From Hyphomicrobium facile (lineage in GTDB: Bacteria > Pseudomonadota > Alphaproteobacteria > Rhizobiales > Hyphomicrobiaceae): a stretch of 64,000 nucleotides of DNA. The position numbers and the translations under genes were made by a program. Under the pieces are notes generated by a model. The model was not told the DNA's origin, did not search any database, and was given only the letters and a program-made list of their open reading frames with translations. Location: positions 932,501 to 996,500 of the forward strand of contig NZ_FPCH01000001.1 of NCBI RefSeq assembly GCF_900116175.1. Reading direction: 5' to 3'. Within the stretch, counting starts at the first letter, position 1. The number at the start of each line of letters is the position of its first letter. This document shows, piece after piece, positions 1 to 8,197 of the stretch.

Positions 1-207
1 CACGCAGTCGACGGTTGCAAAGCGGACGATCTTGTCAAACCTCCGACTGCCGGAGTCATACATTCCCGCCTCATAATCCGTGAGTTGAATGCTATCAGCG
101 AGACGGTCGAGGGCTTGCCGAGCCGGCAATCCTTCAGGCGCCGTTATCAATATTTCAAAAAGCTTGCGAAGTAATTCCCCCGTTCGTTTACGCGTAATTT
201 CCGCCAT
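1..207 (-). CDS. Mrr-like restriction protein, N-terminal winged-helix part (cut by window edge)
   Basis: The frame begins with ATG at 207 (AAGGA about 9 nt upstream) and runs open off the left edge, giving 69 codons. The visible protein starts MAEITRKRTGELLRKLFEIL and continues with a segment containing LTDYEAGMY and RRFDKIVRFATVDCV. This matches the pattern of the Mrr N-terminal winged-helix domain, where a small-residue/aromatic turn is followed by an arginine/phenylalanine-rich helix. In the known family this domain precedes a PD-(D/E)XK-type nuclease domain, which would lie outside the window. DNA restriction is therefore inferred, not seen. The region is visibly more AT-rich than the rest of the window, in keeping with an accessory gene. 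Confidence 0.6.
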   Translation of the reverse strand, partial: MAEITRKRTGELLRKLFEILITAPEGLPARQALDRLADSIQLTDYEAGMYDSGSRRFDKIVRFATVDCV

Positions 208-370
208 CAGCCAATTCCTTGCCGTCCATTTCCTGCGCGCAATCTAGTTGATTCTGTCGTTCATAGGCCGCCGATGTGGGCTTTCAAGATAAAACCAGCA
301 TGCATCGCGGGAGACGGAACCCAAATTTGCCAGTAGACAAAGCTGATGGCCGATTTGGGCGTCCGCAATA

Positions 371-1021
371 CTAAGAACCTGTATCTTCGTCTAGTATAGT
401 GCCTAGTATGCTACCGGGGAGGTTCGGTCGTGGACGAAAATGAACCAAGCCACGTTCCTCATCTGGGTCTAATCCGGCTCGGCGAATTGCGCTGAAGATG
501 CGCGCCTCCACCCAGTCGGCACCTTCCTTGAGCAGATCGAGTGAGTTGCGACCCTCAAATGGTCCCCCCTTCATTAATAGTATGGGACGAGCACCATCCT
601 CATCCAGAGTAAGGAGCGACAAGTTGGGGGCGCGAAACGTTCCATCGGGCTTCATCCAAGCTTCGTAGGCGCCCCACTCGTATTGGTGTAGGATATTGTC
701 TCTCTCTTTTCTGAGGAAATCCCAGAATATGGCGTGCTCATTTTGTTGAACCCTAATCAAGTTCCATTCGGCCGCTATTTCATCTCTGATCTGTTTAGGC
801 AGGCATGATTGTTGATCGGCCCGAAAAAGATCAATTGCTGTCCTGAGTATGGTGCAAGTCCCAATCCATATTATCTTCCATTCATGGAGGAAGAACTTTG
901 CGGAGGTGAGCTGCTCATCGAGATGCCGGATGCCGCGGCGGCCGTCAGAAAGCGCTCGGTAAGACGACAAGAAATACTTCGCCGGAAGGTAGTTGTTCAG
1001 ATACTTTGTCGGAACCGTCAT
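371..1021 (-). CDS. hypothetical protein with HEPN-like R-D-x3-H motif
   Basis: The product is 216 aa, with an ATG start at 1021 and no signal peptide or membrane segment. I do not recognise the family. It is mostly helical in character, and residues 107-112 (RDNILH) fit the R[N/D]x3H active-site signature of HEPN ribonucleases, within the context LRKERDNILHQYEW. The C-terminal third is richer in proline and glycine. It lies on the same strand as the Mrr-like gene fragment, with a 163-nt gap, in AT-richer DNA than its neighbours. A role as a defence or toxin-type RNase is inference from one short motif. It could equally be a non-catalytic helical protein. Confidence 0.6.
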   Translation of the reverse strand: MTVPTKYLNNYLPAKYFLSSYRALSDGRRGIRHLDEQLTSAKFFLHEWKIIWIGTCTILRTAIDLFRADQQSCLPKQIRDEIAAEWNLIRVQQNEHAIFWDFLRKERDNILHQYEWGAYEAWMKPDGTFRAPNLSLLTLDEDGARPILLMKGGPFEGRNSLDLLKEGADWVEARIFSAIRRAGLDPDEERGLVHFRPRPNLPGSILGTILDEDTGS

Positions 1022-1766
1022 GTCTTTCGATACGATCTTGTCTGCAGTCTGTGTCTCAATGGATGAAATGTTTAGGACGCTATAACAAATAAGTTGTCGA
1101 TCGCCGTATTTGGAATACCTGTCGCAAACACTTGTCCACCGAACAATAATGCGCCCCGTTGCTCCGAGTGACCGAAAATAAACACCGTCAATCCGCCCTG
1201 CGCTGCGCGTTGCCTGGATCCCGGCCTTCGCCGGGATGATGGTGGGGAAGCAGTGCCGCCTTAACTGCGTTTCGGGATGACGGGGTCAAAAAAACTTATC
1301 CCCGCTCTCGTCCGTGCCCGCATAGTTCTCCGCATCTTGCCACGCTGACAAAGGGCATGAGCTCGTGCCGCGAGACGTGTGTGGTGAAGAGCATGCGGGG
1401 TCGCGCGGAGAAATCGGTATGCCGCGGGTTCGCTGCCTGCTGCGCGCGGGCCTCTCAGGAGGCAGCGCAGTGAAACGCCGCTCGAAAGGAGATGCGGGGG
1501 CGGATGGCGGGTTCGACGGCTCAGGGATCGCCTCACAGCGATTCGCACTCATACGAGAGGCGCCGGACGCAAGGGCCGGAGCCGAGGCGGAGAGTTGGCA
1601 TGCGCGGGGCGGCATCGGTCCGCATCCCCAATCCAACTGCAAAGAGCGAGGCCGCGTCGCCCCGTCCCTTTGTTGTTTTGTGCAACCGGGTCCGCTTCGC
1701 GGAGCCGGATGGATGCGCATGTCTATCGCCTCTGCCCTTAGCGAAACGCAAGCTTGTGGACAGGGT
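1022..1766. other. gene-free 745-nt stretch, GC-rich
   Basis: No convincing gene is seen. From about 1260 the sequence becomes very GC-rich and carries long overlapping open frames on both strands (about 1286-1720 minus, 1365-1781 plus, 1492-2058 plus). They have arginine/serine/proline-rich translations and no ribosome-binding sites or recognisable domains. A perfect inverted repeat lies at 1218-1237. The block could be a degenerate or noncoding conserved element; nothing in it resembles a tRNA, tmRNA tag, RNase P or SRP RNA that I can identify. Confidence 0.5.
1218..1237. repeat. short palindromic intergenic hairpin
   Basis: ATCCCGGC and GCCGGGAT form a perfect 8-bp stem around CTTC. The same GGGATGA-type half-motif recurs at about 1274. 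Such GGATCCCGGCCTTCGCCGGGATGA-like hairpins are common dispersed intergenic repeats in Hyphomicrobiales. Confidence 0.5.
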
Positions 1767-2513
1767 CTATTCCCTGCGTGAGCGCGGTGGTTTTCCCTTC
1801 ACAAGCATCGCCTCGAATGTGAATTGCTGCGTGAGGGTGATGGGGCTCAGGCTGACCTTTGGCGGGATTGGAGGAAAAGGCGCAGCCCGGTCGAGTGCGG
1901 CTGCGGCGGCATCGTCGAGTATTTTGAAGCCCGAGCCTGATACGACCTCTCGCGACAAGAGCTTGCCGTCGAGACCGATTACAAAGCGCATGACGACAGC
2001 TCCAGACCGCCGCGACGGGGGGCTCACTTTCGCGCGCTCAACGTGCTTTTGGATCTGACCGAGGTAAAGACCGACCGCTTTCGCATCTGCGCCTGTCTTC
2101 GCTGGGCCGGAACTTTGCTCAGTGGAGACCGCAGCCTGCGGGGGCTGCTGTTCCTTGGCCTGCGCGACATCCGGCTGGGGAGGCGCCGGCCGTTCTTGCG
2201 TCTCGCCCACGATTGCCTCGACACTGCTCGCATCCGAAGCAATGACGTTGCGCAACTCGTCTGGCTTTACCTCATCCGGTTGGGGCGGAGGTTGAGGCGG
2301 CAAGATTTGGGCCGGTTCGATCGTCTGCATCGCGTCGCCGAGCTTTACAAGTCCCTCGGTCGCGATGCCTTGCTCGACAAGCACAACGTCGATCCCTTGC
2401 CCGAGGTCGAGCGCATCTGCGATGGATTTTCGCGACGAAGCCAGCATTAAGCTGCCGATCGAGGCGTGGATCAGCACAGACATCGATATTGCGATTAATC
2501 GCAGCCGGCTCAT
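1767..2513 (-). CDS. TonB-family energy transducer protein
   Basis: The 248-aa protein has the TonB layout: one N-terminal membrane anchor (LIAISMSVLIHASIGSLML), a long proline/glutamine/glutamate-rich periplasmic spacer (PPQPPPQPDEVKPDE and following), and a C-terminal TonB domain of about 85 residues with VMRFVIGLDGKLLSREVVSGSGF. TonB proteins couple the ExbBD proton-driven motor to outer-membrane receptors. No exbB, exbD or receptor gene is nearby, so its partner is unknown, and a TolA-like or cell-envelope role is possible. The longer frame starts with TTG at 2555; ATG at 2513 places the membrane segment at the usual distance from the N-terminus and is preferred. Confidence 0.8.
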   Translation of the reverse strand: MSRLRLIAISMSVLIHASIGSLMLASSRKSIADALDLGQGIDVVLVEQGIATEGLVKLGDAMQTIEPAQILPPQPPPQPDEVKPDELRNVIASDASSVEAIVGETQERPAPPQPDVAQAKEQQPPQAAVSTEQSSGPAKTGADAKAVGLYLGQIQKHVERAKVSPPSRRSGAVVMRFVIGLDGKLLSREVVSGSGFKILDDAAAAALDRAAPFPPIPPKVSLSPITLTQQFTFEAMLVKGKPPRSRRE

Positions 2514-3125
2514 TCTGACGTAATCTGCTGTAAACTGTGCCCGTGTTCGGGCCAATATTCGAACCGTGCGGCGTCTTTTAGGTTAAACCGCGCTCTGGGC
2601 TCGCGGCAGCGAACTCCACATTCTGACGAAGGTGCTAAACGATACGCCGATCGGTGCCGCGAGATCGCTAAAGAGCAGCGCAACTGCAGCCTCCAGTTTG
2701 AGATCGCCGAAGACCTTACCGAGCGAATCCATCGCTGCCGAATACTCTACAGCGGTTGGATTCCAGTTGCAGACAATTTGCGCCGACACGATTTGGAAGG
2801 TTGACCGTAGGGCAGAAAACATCTTCTTTCGCATAAGGGTGCAAATATCGGATCCCCGGGCACATGACCAAATTCGATGACGGGCGGAGCAAACGTGGCC
2901 TGTTGGCTTCTTTCAGATTGTTGAACGGCTTCGTTTCGGCCTCTTCCAGCAACACGATGGCCTGATCCTGAACGGTCTGTGAACTGTCTATTCCGAAACG
3001 GTTCAACCGAACGCGCGCAATCTGCCCTGCGTCGGGTGGCGTCGCGTTGCAATAATCCGGAAAAGCAAAAACACGATGACGCCGCTGAGCCAACGCATTC
3101 AACGCATCTCCATGGAGAGAGTGTC
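2514..3125. other. intergenic region, one doubtful small open frame
   Basis: About 610 nt separate the TonB-family gene from the divergent small exported protein. The only frame with a protein-like look is 2583-2834 on the minus strand (83 aa, containing EYSAAMDSLGKVFGDL and DLAAPIGVSFSTF). It has no Shine-Dalgarno sequence or family resemblance, so I do not call it a gene. The region upstream of 3126 presumably carries the promoter of the plus-strand genes. Confidence 0.35.
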
Positions 3126-3503
3126 GTGAACAGGATTTTTCCCGCTATCGCTCTGGCTGCCGGCGTCACAATAACGGCGATGTCGACGGCTTACGCTTAT
3201 GAATACAATTCGCACATCCGCACAGATCGGAACGACATTCGCCGAGATAGCGCCGCAATCGCGCGCGATGAGCGCCATATCGATGAAGAACGCCAGGAGC
3301 TCAGCGATGCGCGCCGCCATGCGCGCTGGGCGTGGTTGCACGGTGAAATCTGGGCCGCCCATGATGCCAGGGAAAATGTCCGTGAAGAGGCCGTCGAGCT
3401 TCGCGGGGCGGAGCAAAAACTCAACCGGGACGTGACGGACATTCGTCACGACCGCGAGGACCTCAGCGAAGACCACCGCTCGCGGCACTGGTGGTGGAAT
3501 TGA
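3126..3503 (+). CDS. small exported, highly charged helical protein
   Basis: GTG at 3126 is preceded by GGAGAGA and opens a 125-aa frame beginning with a clear signal peptide (NRIFPAIALAAGVTITAMSTAYA). The mature part is almost entirely charged and helical, with recurring D-I-R-[RH]-D units (TDRNDIRRD, VTDIRHDRED) and a histidine/tryptophan-rich end, RSRHWWWN. It looks like a periplasmic coiled-coil protein; the family and function are not recognised. It is followed 48 nt later by the PsiF-like gene on the same strand, so the two may be co-transcribed and belong to an envelope stress response (inference). Confidence 0.65.
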   Translation: MNRIFPAIALAAGVTITAMSTAYAYEYNSHIRTDRNDIRRDSAAIARDERHIDEERQELSDARRHARWAWLHGEIWAAHDARENVREEAVELRGAEQKLNRDVTDIRHDREDLSEDHRSRHWWWN

Positions 3504-3551
3504 CGAGCCGTGCAACGTAACTGATCTGACAAGAGCTAAAGGAATTACGAG

Positions 3552-3863
3552 ATGAAATCTTTCACGATAATGCTGGCGGCCATTGCGATTGCGGCCACAT
3601 CGACTGGGGCTTTCGCTGCAGATTCGAAAACGAAGCCGAAGACGCCTGAGTCGATCGAATGCTCGAAGCAGGCCGACGCAAAGGGCTTGCACGGCAAGGA
3701 GCGCATCAAATTTCGCGCTCAATGCAAAAAGGACCTGAAGGCGAAATCAGCCGCGGGCTCATCGGCTACGACGACGCCACCGCCGGCTGCCGATAAGTCC
3801 AGCGCGACGCCGGCTCCAGCGAAAACTGAGGATTCGGCGACGGGCACCAAGACGCAAAATTGA
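3552..3863 (+). CDS. PsiF-repeat family exported protein
   Basis: The 103-aa product has a cleavable signal peptide (KSFTIMLAAIAIAATSTGAFA) followed by one PsiF-type repeat, with ECSKQADAKGLHGKERIKFR and a following CKKDLK. The remaining third is low-complexity Ala/Thr/Pro/Lys. PsiF of E. coli is a phosphate-starvation-inducible protein of unknown function that normally has two such repeats; here only one is seen. It ends in a strong stem-loop shared with the convergent sulfatase gene. Phosphate control cannot be judged, because no clear Pho box was recognised. Confidence 0.7.
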   Translation: MKSFTIMLAAIAIAATSTGAFAADSKTKPKTPESIECSKQADAKGLHGKERIKFRAQCKKDLKAKSAAGSSATTTPPPAADKSSATPAPAKTEDSATGTKTQN

Positions 3864-3878
3864 TCGCTCTTTTTGTTT

Positions 3879-3919
3879 GCGATCGGCGGTCCCGCTCCGC
3901 GGAGCAGGCCGCCGATCGC
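3879..3919. terminator. stem-loop between convergent genes
   Basis: GCGATCGGCGG (3879-3889) pairs perfectly with CCGCCGATCGC (3909-3919). It lies between the PsiF-like gene and the convergent sulfatase. The flanking T tracts are short, so efficiency is uncertain; it could act in both directions. Confidence 0.5.
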
Positions 3920-3957
3920 GTTTGCTGTTGGGCCGGACGCCGATCGCGCTGGCCGTG

Positions 3958-5601
3958 CTACTGGCCGGTGCCTTTGCTTGCGGCTTCGGCCTGGGCCATC
4001 CGCTTCTGCATTTCCGCTTTGACGGCGTCTAGGTTGAAGCTCGCGCCTCGCTGCATCGGCGGGAAGTCGAGGAACGTCTGAAGTTCCTTCGCGACCATCT
4101 GCTGGACGAACACGAAGCGCCAGAACTGATACTTGAACCAATCGAAGTATTGTTGCCCGCCTTCTTTCGTGCCGCTCTCCGGCCAGCCGGTGCGTTCGAA
4201 GGGATCGAGGCGCAAGTTGGTGATGTAGGGGATGTCGGGGTGCGTTTTTTGCCCCACCCAACCTTGGGGCTGATCGATGAAGCGGAACTTGTAGTCGTCG
4301 ATGCGCACCGCGCCGACCGTGCTTTCGCCGAGATAGAAAATCTCGTGGCGCGCGGAGGGGCCCTTGCCGGATATGCAATCGAGCTGGTTGTAGCCGTCCA
4401 GATGGTTCTTGTACGTCTGGTCGCCGATCTGCTTACCCTTCAGCAATTCTTCGGTGATGTTCGGATTGCCGGCAGCGGCGACGAACGTCGGAAACCAGTC
4501 GAGGCCGGAAAAGATTCCGTTCTGCACGGAGTCCACCGGCACATGGCCGGGCCAGCGAACGATCGCGGGTACGCGGAAGCCGCCTTCGAGAACGGTTCCC
4601 TTTGACTGCGCAAATGGCGTTTGCCCGCCATCGGGCCACGTGAAGACTTCGGTGCCGTTGTCGGTGGTGAAGACGACAATGGTGTTGTCGTCGACGCCCA
4701 GGTCCTTGAGCTTCTGCATCACGAGCCCGACATCGTCGTCGAGCTGGGCCATGCCGGCTTCTTCCTCCGACCAGCCGTTCTCGGAATTGCGCATCGCCTC
4801 GTATTTGGGAGAAAGATGGGTGACGATGTGCATGCGCGTCGGGTTGAGCCAGACGAAGAACGGCTTGCCGTCCTTTTTGGCTTTATCCATGAAGTTGATT
4901 GCGAGGTCGCGGATCTCGTTGTCGACCGTTTCCATGCGCTTGGGATAGAGGGGCCCAGCGTCTTCGATCCGCTGTTTGCCGATCTTGCCCCAACGCGGCA
5001 TCACGGTCTGATCGTCCGTGTCAGTCGCCCAGCTATGGACCATGTTGCGCGGGCCAACGACGTTCAGCAGGTTCTGCGGATAGTTGGGATGGGCCGGATC
5101 TTCCATGGCATCGAGATGATACAAGTAGCCGAAAAATTCATCAAAGCCGTGGACGGTCGGCAGGAACTCGTTCCTGTCGCCCAGGTGGTTCTTGCCGAAT
5201 TGGCCCGTGGCGTAGCCCATCGATTTCAAAGCGGTCGCGATGGTGATGGCCTCTGCAGGGAGGCCGATTGCTGCGCCCGCTTGGCCGACCGTCGTCATGC
5301 CGGTGCGGATCGGGAGTTCTCCGGTGATGAAATTGGCGCGACCTGCTGTGCAACTCGCCTCGGCATAATAGTCCGTGAACAGCATGCCTTCCTTGGCCAA
5401 CTTGTCGAGGTTCGGCGTTCGCCCGGCCATCAGTCCCCTGTGATAAGCGCCGATGTTCCACATGCCGATGTCGTCGCCCATGATGACGACGATGTTGGGT
5501 TGGGATTGGGCGTCTGCGGGTGAGGCGGAGAGTGCCGGAAACGCGAGCGCGAAAGCTGTAATGAGTGGTGTCAGTATGTTGAGTTGTCGAAAATCGAACA
5601 T
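3958..5601 (-). CDS. exported arylsulfatase (type I sulfatase)
   Basis: The 547-aa protein hydrolyses sulfate esters, or possibly phosphonates, in the periplasm. It has a signal peptide ending near SASPADAQ and an alkaline-phosphatase-superfamily fold with metal-binding D43-D44 in VVIMGDDIG. The C-T-A-G-R motif at C84-R88 within CTAGRANFITG is the site where sulfatases convert Cys to formylglycine. Further motifs are FTTDNGTE, KGTVLEGGFRVPAIVRWPG and a C-terminal region with IPYITNLRLDPFERTGW. ATG at 5601 has GGAG 8 nt upstream; the upstream ATG at 5628 lacks one. The activating formylglycine-generating enzyme is not in the window. The natural substrate is unknown. Confidence 0.88.
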   Translation of the reverse strand: MFDFRQLNILTPLITAFALAFPALSASPADAQSQPNIVVIMGDDIGMWNIGAYHRGLMAGRTPNLDKLAKEGMLFTDYYAEASCTAGRANFITGELPIRTGMTTVGQAGAAIGLPAEAITIATALKSMGYATGQFGKNHLGDRNEFLPTVHGFDEFFGYLYHLDAMEDPAHPNYPQNLLNVVGPRNMVHSWATDTDDQTVMPRWGKIGKQRIEDAGPLYPKRMETVDNEIRDLAINFMDKAKKDGKPFFVWLNPTRMHIVTHLSPKYEAMRNSENGWSEEEAGMAQLDDDVGLVMQKLKDLGVDDNTIVVFTTDNGTEVFTWPDGGQTPFAQSKGTVLEGGFRVPAIVRWPGHVPVDSVQNGIFSGLDWFPTFVAAAGNPNITEELLKGKQIGDQTYKNHLDGYNQLDCISGKGPSARHEIFYLGESTVGAVRIDDYKFRFIDQPQGWVGQKTHPDIPYITNLRLDPFERTGWPESGTKEGGQQYFDWFKYQFWRFVFVQQMVAKELQTFLDFPPMQRGASFNLDAVKAEMQKRMAQAEAASKGTGQ

Positions 5602-5950
5602 GGAGTATCTCCGGGTCCATCGAAGCATTCGTGCGGGAGAAATGGTCTCGCCTTCGGTCGGGCGCCCAATGCTTATGACGTTGAAACGGAGCGCGCTCGA
5701 ACTCGATTCAATTCGAATTAATCAACCGTTGCGGCCGCAGATCAAACTGTACCGAGCAACGCCGCAGCGGCGTTCGTTGCATCTTGAGATGACAGAAACG
5801 GGTTTGACTTTGGCGCCGAAGGTCACGGCGTTGCTCGCGCGTTCGAGGATGAAGGAAGATCCCGCGGAGGTCGGTATGAAAATCGAGCGGCCGCCTTTGT
5901 GGGGACCGCTCGCTGCCCTTTCTCGTATTCAAACGATCAATTTCAAACGA
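5602..5950. other. intergenic region upstream of the sulfatase gene
   Basis: This 349-nt stretch holds the presumed sulfatase promoter and, at its left-reading end, the terminator of the HbpS-like gene. No coding frame with a plausible start or domain is seen. Confidence 0.4.
5878..5912 (-). terminator. probable intrinsic terminator of the HbpS-like gene
   Basis: Read on the minus strand, CGAGCGG and CCGCTCG form a 7-bp stem followed by ATTTTC, 39 nt past the stop codon of the upstream minus-strand gene. The T tract is short. Confidence 0.45.
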
Positions 5951-6775
5951 TCAATGCGATGAGGCGATCGAAACGTGGCGGATCGGATCGAGCGCGGCGG
6001 GATTGCCGGTGTTGATGCATTTCGGATGTCCGAAGCCGCTCGTGCTCGGTCCTGGCACCGGTGACGGCGCTGCGACCTGCGATGTCGGGATGTCGAAGAT
6101 GACGTTGTCCGGCCGGTTAGGATCGCCGGAAACGCCTGAGGGCACGTAGTCGAGTTTCAGCACGTGGCGCAGTTCCCAAGCGACGAAGTGGTCGCGGCAC
6201 GAGGTATCGCCGCTAACGCCGACGCCGCCGATGATCGTTCCGCTGCCATCGTAAAGCGCGAGGCCGCCGCCGAAGACGTTGACGCCACCGATTTTGCCGC
6301 CGACCATCGGATCGTTCGACGTGCCGATAAGGCGTGAATCGCCGCCGTACGCGACGCCGGTGTTGACGGGGTTGCTTTCCTGCAGGCCGAAAAGACTTCC
6401 GCCCGGCTGCACGGCCGAGAAGAGGTTCGCTGTCGAAAGTGCGAGCTTGTTGAGGCTGAACGCATTCGCGGTGTTGGCCTTTTGTGCCGAGATCACGCGG
6501 CTTCCCGGCCATTGCGCGCCGCGGTCATCGCCTTGAAATGCGACGGCGCAGACGATGCCGTCGCGGTTGACGACCGTCGCCCAGTTGAGCAACTGCAGGC
6601 CGTTCAAGGCTTTCGGATCGTTTGCTGCTGCAATGAGGCTGGCTCGCAGCACCGAAACGCTGGGAAGCCCGGCACACGCTCGCTTCAAATCGAACGAAGC
6701 GTCCGTCGCATGCGCGACGCCGGCGGGGGCGCTGAGTATGGTGAGAACGCATGCTACGAATTTTGGAGCTTTCAC
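5951..6775 (-). CDS. exported HbpS/GlcG-family (DUF336) haem-binding-like protein
   Basis: The 274-aa product has an N-terminal signal peptide (KFVACVLTILSAPAGVAHA) and a GlcG/HbpS domain. Recognisable segments are NTANAFSLNKLALSTANL, GGVNVFGGGLALYDG and GGVGVSGDTSCRDHFVAWELR. HbpS proteins bind or help degrade haem, and other members sit beside glycolate or alcohol oxidation genes, so the ligand here is not certain. GTG at 6775 lies 7 nt after GGAG and is preferred to the TTG two codons upstream. The proline-rich tail ends in a short His-containing segment. Confidence 0.75.
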   Translation of the reverse strand: MKAPKFVACVLTILSAPAGVAHATDASFDLKRACAGLPSVSVLRASLIAAANDPKALNGLQLLNWATVVNRDGIVCAVAFQGDDRGAQWPGSRVISAQKANTANAFSLNKLALSTANLFSAVQPGGSLFGLQESNPVNTGVAYGGDSRLIGTSNDPMVGGKIGGVNVFGGGLALYDGSGTIIGGVGVSGDTSCRDHFVAWELRHVLKLDYVPSGVSGDPNRPDNVIFDIPTSQVAAPSPVPGPSTSGFGHPKCINTGNPAALDPIRHVSIASSH

Positions 6776-7156
6776 TGGCAATCTCCTTTTTCAATATAAC
6801 TGGTGTGTTGGGTTTTCGTAATATTCAGTACACGCCATTATTCGCCGCGCCGCCGCCTTCGGGCTTGGGCGAGACTGCACGAACATGGTTCATCGTGCAC
6901 TCGGCGTTCGCTCGGTTTGCGCGGGGTGTTAGCCAAAGGCTAGGGCGGGGAGGTGGGAGGAGATGCCAGGCCCAAGCGTCCCGTTAGAGGGCCGTGGCTG
7001 CTTATCTATTCGTCCACAGAGTATTTCAGGATATCGCGAGATTTATGCTCGCCCGCCGCAAAAGATATTCCCGGGCGTCAGGAGCGTGCTGTAATCGGGC
7101 TCGCGATGCTCGAGCGACCGCCGGTTGGCACGCCAGCGCAAGCTCGCAAATGCGCG
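6776..7156. other. intergenic region between arsC and the HbpS-like gene
   Basis: This 381-nt gap is downstream of arsC and upstream of the HbpS-like gene (both minus). I see no gene. A short AT-rich patch at 6795-6845 is a plausible promoter area for the HbpS-like gene. Confidence 0.35.
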
Positions 7157-7570
7157 TTATTTCTTTTTGCGCGCCGGGATGATTTCGCCGTCTTCCTTTG
7201 TGAATGCCCCGATGTCGGCGTTGGGAAGGATGTCGAGCACTGTTTCGGATGGCCGGCAAAGGCGGGTGCCGAGCGGCGTTACGACGATCGGGCGATTGAT
7301 GAGGATCGGGTGCTCCAGCATGAAGCCAATCAGCTGATCGTCGGTCCATTTCGGATCGTCGAGGCCAAGCTCCTCGTACGGGGTACCCTTCCGGCGAAGC
7401 AAGTCACGGGCCGAGATGCCCATCGCGCGGATGAGGTCTCGGAGTTCATCACGGCTCGGCGGCGTTTTCAGATACTCAATGACGCGCGGTTCCGCGCCGC
7501 TTTGGCGAATGATGGCAAGCGTGTTGCGCGACGTTCCGCAGCTTGGGTTGTGATAGATCGTGATGGACAT
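7157..7570 (-). CDS. arsC: arsenate reductase, glutaredoxin-dependent ArsC type
   Basis: This 137-aa protein reduces arsenate to arsenite with glutathione and glutaredoxin in the cytoplasm. The N-terminus carries ITIYHNPSCGTSRNTL with catalytic Cys11, and the family signatures LKTPPSRDEL, NRPIVVTPLGTRLCRPSETVL and the thioredoxin-like fold length are all present. The C-terminus is a lysine-rich PARKKK. No arsR, arsB or acr3 gene is adjacent, so it looks like a stand-alone copy. Assignment to the ArsC/Spx superfamily is firm, although some relatives (YfgD-like) have other substrates. Confidence 0.88.
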   Translation of the reverse strand: MSITIYHNPSCGTSRNTLAIIRQSGAEPRVIEYLKTPPSRDELRDLIRAMGISARDLLRRKGTPYEELGLDDPKWTDDQLIGFMLEHPILINRPIVVTPLGTRLCRPSETVLDILPNADIGAFTKEDGEIIPARKKK

Positions 7571-7615
7571 GACTTCACTCCATGGTGGCCGCTACGCGCC
7601 GCCGTTTGGGGAGCG

Positions 7616-7993
7616 TCACTTCCACAGGCCAAGGTCCTCCCATTGGCTTTCGGGAATTTCGGGGCCGACTTCATAGGTGAACGATGTCGCCTTCATTTGC
7701 TCGCTCGTGACGGCACACGTGAACTTCAGCTGATACCAATGATTATTGGCGCGGACGGCGCCGCCGTTGGCGACGACCGTGGTGCCGTCGAATTTTGCGC
7801 GCGAGAGGATGCTCGTTTTCACGCGATCGACGTGCCGCAACTTCTTCGAGCGCTTGATATCGTCGATGCCCTTCAGGATGCAAACCTGATGCGCGCGCTC
7901 CTCCGGATCGAGTTGGAGCAGGGATTGGTCAATGGACGCGGCGCTTGCGGGCGATATCAGTCCAATCAAAATCAGAAAAAGCCAGCGCTGCAT
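7616..7993 (-). CDS. DUF930-family exported protein
   Basis: The 125-aa protein starts MQRWLFLILIGLISPASA, a signal peptide. It then shows the DUF930 hallmark LLQLDPEERAHQVC followed by a basic DIKRSKKLRHVDRVK helix and a beta-rich half with a second cysteine (QLKFTCAVTSEQM). The family is restricted to Hyphomicrobiales and its function is unknown. ATG at 7993 has GGAGG 4 nt upstream; an in-frame extension to 8104 would bury the signal peptide, so it is rejected. It lies 45 nt upstream of arsC on the same strand and may share its transcript. Confidence 0.75.
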   Translation of the reverse strand: MQRWLFLILIGLISPASAASIDQSLLQLDPEERAHQVCILKGIDDIKRSKKLRHVDRVKTSILSRAKFDGTTVVANGGAVRANNHWYQLKFTCAVTSEQMKATSFTYEVGPEIPESQWEDLGLWK

Positions 7994-8197
7994 TCGTCCT
8001 CCGCGGGTGCCTGGAACTTCCTCCAACTTTTCGGCAAAAAATCTGCCGAGACGAAGGCGCAGTTCCTCGGTCTCCTTATGCCCAGAGAGCATACGGAGCG
8101 TCACGCACTTTTTTGGTTTGCCGGGTTCGTTCGATTTACAAGCGCGGAGGTCCTTCGGCGATCCGGTGTGGCATCGCAGAAGGACGAATGTGAGCGC

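Noticed and set aside
1022-1766. tmRNA, RNase P RNA or SRP RNA in the GC-rich gap
   Set aside because: None of their conserved sequences (tmRNA tag codons, RNase P core, SRP GGAAG tetraloop region) could be found.
2716-3102. Possible minus-strand protein with an IVLLEEAETKPFNNL segment
   Set aside because: It has no start signal, no family resemblance and overlaps other open frames in a region between divergent promoters.
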